NCBI GenBank assembly: GCA_034440635.1
Contig: JAOTON010001374.1
Span: forward strand, 186,001-250,000
Direction: 5' to 3'
DNA: 64,000 nt
Origin: Lepas anatifera
Lineage: Eukaryota; Arthropoda; Thecostraca; Lepadidae
A model generated the notes under the pieces. It saw only the letters and a list, made by a program, of their open reading frames with translations, did not search any database and was not told the origin of the DNA. Shown piece after piece: positions 55,929 to 64,000 of the stretch. Numbering within the stretch: position 1 is the stretch's first letter; each line of letters begins with the position of its first letter. The translations under genes were made by a program, and so were the position numbers.

Positions 55929-56718
55929 GAGGGGTGTTCATTGTGCATGTTTACGGGTTTACGTAAACCGAAAACAGTGTTGACGAATTGACTCACCAAT
56001 CAGATTGAAGCGTGCTGTGACGTCATACTGATTCCTCGACGTCATCCAAGTTTTCGTAAACAGTTTACGCTGTTGATGCTCAATCGCATAAACTTCGTCC
56101 GTAAACTCCGTAAACATCTTTTTGTTACGAAAACGGCGCTGTGACTAACCCTTGGAGCTGTCCGACGCTAAAGTTGGATGATCGACTTCAGGCAAGGCAA
56201 TGGAGACACTGCCTTCGGGGCTACTTTTCTTTGTTGTATGTTGATAAAATAGAATTGGTACTTCTCGAAACCAACGCATCTTTTTCAGAGTGGTTTAATA
56301 GTGTTAGAAATCTTATATAGGTAGGTTAGTCTGAACTGGATGATGTATTACGTAAATTTATGTTCGCATTGCAAGGCAATAGTTTTTTCCTTAAAGCATA
56401 ATTTATTGAGACAGCCCATTTCACTTTGATGACCTTTTCCCACTTGTACCTATGTTCTTGTATCACTTTTGTATCATATCTATGTCTGCATTTTAACAAT
56501 TGGACTTTTTTGTGCATAATTAACGAAAATAACATAACATAAACGATCGGCATCAAGTCTCTTCTACAAGTCTCAGCTGCGTCAAAATTCCAGAGGTTTA
56601 TGAAAACTTTTGGTTTTTGATCGATAAACCAAAGGTGACGTCATGCTTGTGAGACGTCATACAAAATGCCCTCAGGGCTGTTTACGAAAACCGCGTAAAC
56701 ATGTACAATGAACACCCC
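55929..56718. mobile_element. 790-bp TIR element (Harbinger-like MITE) inside ORF1
   Basis: TTA on both sides (55926-55928 and 56719-56721). The terminal inverted repeats share GGGGTGTTCATTGT-CATGTTTACG, with two extra bases at the left end. GTTTAC/GTAAAC words are concentrated near both ends. No transposase. The 3-bp TTA duplication fits PIF/Harbinger-type elements. Confidence 0.8.
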
Positions 56719-56721
56719 TTA

Positions 56722-57375
56722 GGAATAGATATAAAAAAACAATGACATCAAGGCATGCCATAGACTTCAGGATAAAGGCAGAGTCATCATCAAATTCAAT
56801 GACATTGACACACGTAACTCAATCTACGAGGCTAGATTTGATCAAGTGAAAGGTGATAAAAATGCTCTCATAGTTCATGAGAGTGTCACTGCCCCTAGAG
56901 CGGAGGTCCTCAAAATCCTAGCTGATCTTAGGGCAAAAAGATGGTGGGTAGCTACCATACCAGAAATGGACAAGTCAGGGCTAGGAAGTCAAGTGAACAT
57001 CCATATGTGGTCATTCCACCTGGTGCAAATGCAGAGAGAGTTGTTGAGCTGGTTAACCTCACTGGAAAGAAGAAAGCATCTACTAGTGTGGGGAAAGGGG
57101 GAAGCGGCACATCCAATGATTGGTCATCAGGACATAGGTCTCATGCTCACACCTCTGTTAGCCCCCCTAGATCCTCAGCAGCTCAAGGAGATGCAGACCA
57201 CATCCCTACACAGGCTACTCTGGGTGATTATCTACCACTGTGCACAACGCAAAATGGCTCGAGTGATAGATGTCCAAAAAACACAAAAGGAAATGAAGGC
57301 CCAACCTACGCCAGAGTACTTAGGTCAAAAGCTGGTAGAGATGTCAGTGCAGGGTCAGAGTCAGATGGGAGATAA
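56722..57375 (+). pseudogene. LINE-3w ORF1, C-terminal part
   Basis: Resumes the ORF1 after the insertion, with a slip in the A-run near 56735. RLQDKGRVIIKFNDIDTRNS, then KGDKNALIVHESVTAPRAEV and LKILADLRAKRW, fit an RRM/CTD-like ORF1 domain. A further slip near 56940 moves to a serine/glycine-rich tail ending SGSESDGR... at 57375. Confidence 0.6.
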
Positions 57376-59102
57376 TTTATTATTCTGTCAAATTTATCTA
57401 AGATAGGATCTCTCCTGATATTTCTGAGGTTCTTATGGATGACTTTGCAGACAGCCTTTGGGTAATTTGGCATCTCAATGGTTGAGGACACTGGTGATGA
57501 TGATGATGATCATGATGGCAAACGTGTGGACATTTTCATGTCCTTGAATGCACACCAGGCTAGTGCTTGAAATGACACTGGCTCTACCTAGTAGCTCACA
57601 TCTTTGTAGCAATTTAAATTTGAAGGGCTAAGGGTGGTTAAGCTCCTCTGGGCACTGATGTGTCCAGTCCGCTAGCATGCAATTGGACTGGCATGCATCA
57701 GTGTGAGTGAATGGAGATGGATGTGGATGACTGCGAATGTGGCAGAAACGTTCTGTTTTAACCATGAAACACCAGGGGAGCATATAGTATATAACTGACA
57801 AAATGGTAAAAAAAACTGCAGTTACAATGCTCAAAGATGTTAATAAGTAGCTACATGCATACTGGTATGAATAGCCATTATCTGTGTCATATGTGCAGAC
57901 CTGTGACCTTACCTAAATGGAGCCAAGGAGTTTATTCATGAATTGGAAGAAATGATGTGTGAAACTGCACATGTGTATGTCTATTTCCTGGGCTGCTATA
58001 TTGTCATCACTTTAATAGGAACTTCAGAATTTAGCTCTCCTGTGTATCGCAGGTGCCTGCATAGAAATTTGGATAACTATTATGTACTCTGCAGTCTACC
58101 TCAAGCTGGCTCTGACCCTAAAAGCTGTTAACACCCATTAATCTGAGAATCTCCTTTCTTTTGGGAGTTCATTGCACTTGAATATCAACCCCCTCTTAAT
58201 TCAGAGATTTCATACAGTGATGATCTGGCCAATTGTTCTCTCTCTCGATAATTTGGACCTGCTAATCATGCATAATTTTCGACAATTCTTTTGCCCTAGT
58301 TGAATATCTTCTTATAATGAACTAGTGATAATTATGCTTGAACAGATTGGCTGTGCCTCTTGTCCTTTGATGGTGGGTAGTTGCCTACCTGAGTATTGTT
58401 TTGTTGGCAGCTGAAAATCATTCTGCAGGATTAACATGATCTCAACACTCATCGTGTAATTTTCTATTTCTTCAACTTGAATCTAAGTTAGGAATCTCTC
58501 AACGATTTCAAATGATACTGTTAACCCGCATACCTACACACAAACTTATAAATTACTGCAGCGTGCAGCGGACACTATCTGCATGGCATGCAAATAGCGG
58601 TACAAACTATTATAGGTGGCGCTTTATCAGACATGTGCAGGGATTCCATACGCTCAGACATGTGTACAGAAAAAGGGTAGGATCCAATAAAATATAATAT
58701 GTAAAAATGTGATATCCTCCAATAATGCATTATTAAACTTGCTTAGATAGGATGATTCTTTGTAAATCTAAAGTTCTCTGGACTCCTGGTGAAACCCCCT
58801 TTCGCCTTTTTTCCGCTTTCGTCTTTTGGACAATCAAATTTATTTTTTGGAACTTCCTGCAGCTTCTAAACTTTCGGGTTTATCCTACTTAGTTTGAACA
58901 TTGTTGGTTGTTACTTGATGCCTCAGAATGCTAAAACGAACATTTTTCTTGACAACATAAAATTTGATCCGTTTGAAACATCAGATAGTGATGAAGTCCA
59001 GACTACCATGAAGCTTTTGAGAGAGTAAAAAATTCATGTTCATATTACCGACCAACTGCTCTAAGTTCTTTCAAAACATATAGTGACAAATCTTTATTCA
59101 TT
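57376..59102. other. 1.7-kb spacer between LINE-3w ORFs
   Basis: No conserved coding sequence. The spacing is unusually long for a two-ORF LINE, so an inserted sequence or a lost ORF2 start is likely. A short GATGATGATGATGAT run lies at about 57495. Confidence 0.4.
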
Positions 59103-60176
59103 ATGCATATGAATTGTAGATCAATTTTGAATAAATTAGACCATATCTCTGAGTTTCTTCAAGAAACTGCAGTCCCTTGGAACAATTTATCGGTCTCTGA
59201 AGCTTGGATTGATAGTAATCTGGAAAAATATTTTGGTATGTCGTCCTTCTCTGCATTCTTTTGCCACAGGGAGGACAGAAGGGGCGGTGGGTCTGGCTTG
59301 TATATAAAAACTAATCTAAAGCCTGAACAATTGTATCCTCCTCCGTTTACGACTGCTGATGTTGTATGTGCAATTGTTAAACCGTCCAATAGTAAAGTAT
59401 TCTTAGTTTGCCAAATATATAGAGCACCTAACTCAGACAAGCCCAAGTTTATTAAAGAACTGATTTTGGCTTTAGAGTGGCTTGCTCATCTTAATAAAAT
59501 GACCTTTATTACTAGTGACTTCAATTTTGATCTTTTGTCTATGCAAAGTGATCCCTGTGTTAAAAGTTTTTTCTGGACCATGTGCTCATATGGTTTTCTC
59601 CCTACCATTTCAAAAACGACCAGACATTCAGGAAGCTCAAATACAATTTTAGATAACATATTTACAAACGAGTTACCGTCCATTGAACTTTCAGGGATTG
59701 TGTTAAGTGACATTGCAGATCATTTCTCTGTTATGTTAATTGCAAAGGAATGTGTGACGCAAAATGTGACACCTACTCAAATGACTTGCTTTGATTATAG
59801 AAAAATTAATGATATGAATGATCTTTTAAGGATTGAGTTGCAATGCCTCGAAGGAGAGACTGATGTGAACATTATGGCTAACAAAATAATAGATTGTTAT
59901 AAGAAAGGTATAGTAAAATTCTCTTATCAACACAAATGTAATCGTAAGACCCATCCAAGAAAACCATGGATTTCACCTGGTGTTCTTGCATCCATCAACT
60001 TTAAGAATGAACTGTACATAAAAGCATTGAAAAGTAAGGACGAAAATGACCTAAAGAAATTCAAGAGGTACAGAAATATTTTGGTTCAGGTGATTCGCAA
60101 AGCAAAACAAAATTATTACGCTTTAGAATTTGATAAGGTTAAAAATGATTCGAAAAAAAAACTTGGAAAACAATAA
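59103..60176 (+). pseudogene. LINE-3w ORF2 endonuclease
   Basis: MHMNCRSILNKLDHISEFLQ, EAWIDSN, RRGGGSGLYIKTNL, FITSDFNFDLLS, NTILDNIFTNE and IADHFSVML trace an APE-like endonuclease as in CR1/L2 elements. The usual E in the QE/TEAW motif is kept. The frame breaks at a nine-base A-run near 60156 and continues in the next frame (INELRNASSENSSVPE). Confidence 0.8.
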
Positions 60177-61932
60177 ATGAATTAAGAAATGCATCAAGCG
60201 AAAATAGTAGCGTACCTGAAACAGTTTATGACACAGAAGGGTATAAGACAAGTGGGAGTAAGAATTTAGTGGAAGCATTCAACAATTTCTTTTCTACTAT
60301 AGGTATTAAGCTCAAACAAAAAATTAATCCCTCCTCTCTTGACCCAGTAATTCAGGTCCCATATTGCGAACAGGAACTTTTGCTATATCCAACAAGTGAA
60401 GATGAAATAAATTCTATTGTACAAAATTTGAAAGATGTAGGGGCAGGTGTTGATGGAATTAATACCAAATTATTGAAAAAAACGTATAAAAGCATCATTT
60501 ATTACCTCAATCAATTTTATAATGCTTGTTTGGATAATGCAGTCTTCCCTGATTCTCTGAAAGTAGCTGTAATTAAACCTATATTCAAAACAGGTGACAG
60601 ATCTCAATTGACGAATTATAGACCTATTAGTATATTGCCAGTGCTGTCAAAAATTTTAGAAAAACTGCTATTTACCCGGCTAATGGATCACCTAGTTACC
60701 AATTCAATTATTTATAAAAATCAGTTTGGGTTTCAAAAGAATAAATCAACGTATATGCCTATCATTCTGCTACAAGACTAGGTAACTTCGGGGTTTGAAA
60801 ATGGGGAACATATTCTAAGTATATTTATTGACCTTAACAAGGCTTTTGATACCGTCAACGTTGAAATTCCCCTAAAGAAAATTGGAAGGTATGGCATGAG
60901 AAATAAAGCTAATGATATGTTTACTTCCTACTTGACCAATAGAAAACAGTGTGTAAAAATTCAGAATGAAATATCTCAATTGAAGGATACTACAATTGGT
61001 ATCCCACAGGGGTCTATTTTGGGGCCGATTCTGTTCTCAACTATATATAAATGATTTGCCATTGATCGATGAAAATATGTCCTGTCTTCTTTATGCTGAT
61101 GACACAGCCCTATTATTTAAAAATAAAGACCCGGATACCCTTCAACAAGTCGTCAATGATGCTCTCCGGAATGTATCTGATTGGTTCTCTGCAAATTATC
61201 TTTCTCTTAATGCCGATAAAACTTTCAGTCAACATTACTCTCCATTTCCAAGTGACCTACGGTTAAAACTATCACTGGATAACCGAGAAATACAAGAGAA
61301 AAAAGAAGTTAAATACCTAGGAGTTATCTTTGATCAACAACTAAAATTTAATGCTCATATTAGCCATGTTTGTACCAAATTAGTCGATGCATTGGGATTA
61401 TTCATAGGATAAGATATTTTATTAACGAAAGAATAGCACTGCTTCTTTACAACTCTTTGGTCCATTCTCATTTAAACTATTGTTGTCTAGCTTGGGGGTA
61501 AATTACGCATCGCAGCTGAACCGTTTAATTTTGTTACAGAAAAAAGCGGTAAGACTTATTGCAAATGTTTATTTACCACATAGTTCCGAACCATACTTCG
61601 TAAAATTTAAGGTTTTGAAAATTAGTGATATAGCGAAATCCCAAATGCTTCTTCTGGCTCACAAGTTTCTAACAGGCTCGCTTCCTCAATCACTTTGCAC
61701 TATGTTCAAAATAAGAGAAATAAATAGTCATGGGACTCGGCAAAATGCGTTTCTCGAACAGTGGTTTTCGAATAGAAATTATCGTTTATTCACTACTCCC
61801 TGCCTAGGCCCTAAATTGTGGAATACCATGTTCATGAACGAATTCCAACTAATTGAAGACGTGCCAGCAAGCAAAGCAGTAATAAAAAATATCATAAAAA
61901 AGAAACTGATTTATTCGTATGTTAACCAATAG
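60177..61932 (+). pseudogene. LINE-3w ORF2 reverse transcriptase
   Basis: LKVAVIKPIFKTGDRSQLTN, YRPISILPVLSKILEKLLFT and KNQFGFQKNKST lead to an in-frame TAG at 60779-60781. LSIFIDLNKAFDTVN and GIPQGSILGPILF follow in the same frame, then a slip near 61035. The catalytic LLYADDTALLF lies near 61090-61122. Further slips at about 61410 and 61495 precede the thumb and C-terminal domain (ILLQKKAVRLIANV, PKLWNTMFMNE), ending at 61932. There is no RNase H. Confidence 0.85.
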
Positions 61933-62094
61933 ACTTGATTCGTATCAAATCATTCTGAGGAGAATTGCTGTCTTTAACTTTTTGCCTCTCAGGTCGGTAT
62001 ATTGTTAGTGATAATAATTATGTAAGACAAGAATAACAAAATAAATTGTAAGAGCTAAGCTGTTTCATCTAAACTAAGCTGATAATACGTTATT

Positions 62095-62850
62095 AATAAC
62101 GTATATTAAACTGTATGTGGTTCAGCACCCGGGGTTAAGGTGCTCTGTGGTGTTTCCACGGTGTACGCACAAAATATCATCATGCTATCATGCTCTCATA
62201 TTAAGTCGCCCTCACCTCATCATCAAAAAATGAAAAAAATTATCGCCACCCGGTGCTACCCTGCACTGTGGTATTTCCCAAAAAATCATGCCCACATCAA
62301 AAGTCACTCTCACCTCATCATCATCTGAAAGGATTTCATTTCTCCTGGAGATCATCGTAAGTAATTGTGGACGCGAATCTTCTCTTATCGTTGCCCTTTT
62401 CTTGTCGACATGACATCTGGCCGATTATGCTAATGAGGAAATATGTATCTTTGGTAAAGCATGAGCTTCCTTTATTTGCCTTTGACGGCCGGTGAGCAAC
62501 AGGGTTTTCCTCGCTTACTGGCCTGAGGGGGGTTATAGAGTGAGGCTCTTTCATGCGTAATCATGCTTTCATGTGTAACCCTCTCCTCAGCATCTAGAAC
62601 AGGTTCTAAAGACGTTACTTGTAACGTATATTAAACATGTCTGTGGTTCAGCACCCTAGGCCAGATGACTTTGTGGTGTTTCCACGCTTGACACACATAA
62701 TATCATGCTCTCATCTTAAGTCACCCTCACCTCATCATCATAAAAAGTGTTTCAGCACGCGGTGGTAGTCCGCACTGTGGTGTTGCCACGTGGGACTCGC
62801 AAAAATCATGCTCACATCTTAAGTCACTCTCACCTCATCATCATATAAAA
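62095..62850 (+). repeat. Direct repeats with CTCACCTCATCATC units
   Basis: Four imperfect units of about 85-105 bp (62124, 62248, 62648, 62753) share GTGGTGTTTCCACG, ATCATGCTC and CTCACCTCATCATC. They form two dimers, each introduced by AACGTATATTAAAC near 62098 and 62620. Confidence 0.75.
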
Positions 62851-63271
62851 AATCCCCCTCAGTCAGTCCTTGTTTTCTAGTAGATGTTACTAGTTCGTCT
62901 ACTCGTCTGCTAGATTCCAGGGAACTAATAACTTAGATCCGCATGGGGTAGTCTGCATGGAAATAAGCACTAACACTAAACGATTATGTGTGATCAGTCT
63001 CTCTCTTTTATTAACAGTGGGTTAATGGTCGAGGTTTCTGTAACATTTTACAGAAGCCTTCTTTAAGCAACCTTTTTATAATAATTACTTAAATAGTAAC
63101 ACAGTTGTTTTTGCTATCTTATGTTTTTGCTTCATTTCCTAGCAGGGCGTGCCGCGACTCGTTTAATTTTATGTTTCTGGTGTTAACGTAAGGGTGCTGT
63201 TGTCGCTGGGATCGCGGTGGGGCACGCCTGGCTGCCTTTTAAAATGGGGTGGCGGACCTTTTAGAATAAAA
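62851..63271. other. Non-coding stretch
   Basis: No gene recognised. Confidence 0.4.
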
Positions 63272-63640
63272 AAACTGGTTTGCTTGTTTGGTTTGTTGTG
63301 TTTTGTTTCTTTACGTGTGTCCAAATCTTACTGTGTATGTGTGTGATACGTCCGGTAAAAGTGATGTTTTATGAGAGAGATAAGAGAGGCCCCACCACTT
63401 AAGCCTTCGGGCTGTTGCGTCAATCTCTTTGTTATACCTGTCATATTGTTTCCGTCCAATAAAAGTTTATCATCTATCTATCTGTCTACCCGCTAGTTAA
63501 TGCATTCTCTAACCATAGGTAACACTGATTAAGGGATCCACCGTTGCACACAATTTCTTTCCCAGCCGAATAAACCCCTTTGTGGTCATACCATGACACG
63601 TGACTCCTTGCACTGCCTGCTTAAATCAACTGTATAAGCA
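63272..63640 (+). repeat. 365-bp repeat with (ATCT)n, copy 2
   Basis: Near-identical to 51427-51792, with the same start CTGGTTTGCTTG and the same junction to AGCAGTGGCGGATCCAGG. Confidence 0.85.
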
Positions 63641-64000
63641 GTGGCGGATCCAGGCCATTAGTATGGGGGTGGGACTAAGGAGGTGGAGCATAGGCGGATC
63701 CAAGACATCAGTACCGGAGTGGGGCGAGGGAGCTCGAGCATAGGCGGATCCAGGACATCAGTACGGGGTGGGGCTAATGAGCTCGAGCATAGGCGGATCC
63801 AGGACATCAGGACAGGGTTGGGGCTAGGGAGCTAAAGCATAGGCGGATCCAGGACATCAGTACAAGGGTGGGGCTAAGGACCTCGAGCATAGGCGGATCC
63901 AAGACAGTACGGAAGTGGGGCTACGGAGTTTGAGCATAGGCGGATCCAGGACATCAGTAACGGAGTGGGGCTAAGGAGCTCGAGTATAGGCGGATCCAGA
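63641..64000 (+). repeat. Roughly 49-bp array, copy 2 (cut by window end)
   Basis: Eight units of the same type as 51793-52536, starting with the same CAGTGGCGGATCCAGGCCAT and continuing beyond the window. Confidence 0.95.

Larger units (their letters stand above)
55300..62060 (+). mobile_element. LINE-3w, CR1/L2-like, broken
   Basis: Coiled-coil ORF1, then a long spacer, then ORF2 with endonuclease and RT and no RNase H. ORF1 is split by a 790-bp TIR element and frameshifts. ORF2 has one in-frame TAG and several slips. The 5' border is unclear; it abuts the 1.25-kb repeat. The 3' end is near 62050. Confidence 0.8.

Overview
This is a eukaryotic window: spliced exons with consensus junctions, long introns and dense transposable elements. 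The one clear host gene encodes an intracellular CLC chloride/proton exchanger (CLC-3/4/5 type, insect ClC-c-like). It lies on the minus strand, and its wording is arthropod-like. An arthropod, perhaps a crustacean such as a barnacle, is my inference; the species cannot be fixed from this sequence.

Layout. 1-3.8 kb: AT microsatellite, nuclear-receptor-like half-sites and low-complexity degenerate repeats. 3.86-8.73 kb: nine consecutive CLC exons; the large intron holds a MITE. 8.73-9.79 kb: a minisatellite whose units copy the adjoining CLC splice region. 10.26-15.40 kb: a young Gypsy-type LTR retrotransposon with target duplications. 15.4-16.8 kb: a decayed LINE with an internal 54-bp amplification. 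20.4-23.3 kb: a large inverted repeat. 24.1-24.8 kb: a second MITE copy. 25.6-26.6 kb: the 3' end of a LINE whose longer copy is at 34.6-39.8 kb. 27.27-27.59 kb: the probable first coding exon of the CLC gene, so intron 1 is about 18.5 kb and contains everything between.

30-32 kb: another decayed LINE. 33.2 kb: a lone THAP-domain frame. 34.6-39.8 kb: LINE-1w, broken. 40.2-46.4 kb: LINE-2w, nearly intact, with ORF1 zinc knuckles, endonuclease, RT and RNase H, interrupted by a small insertion and a SINE. 48.7-49.2 kb: third MITE copy. 49.8-55.3 kb: a repeat-rich block with a 68-bp hairpin array, a duplicated 1.25-kb repeat, a roughly 49-bp array and a strictly 136-bp-phased series of NRF-1-like palindromes. 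55.3-62 kb: LINE-3w (CR1/L2-like), whose ORF1 is split by a TIR element. 62-64 kb: more repeats, including a second copy of the roughly 49-bp array running off the window.

The CLC exon model is internally consistent. The ten exons give 1884 nt = 628 codons and every junction phase matches. The last membrane helices and CBS domains lie beyond the left edge. Most of the remaining sequence is nested mobile DNA; no operon, CRISPR, rRNA or true tRNA gene was seen.
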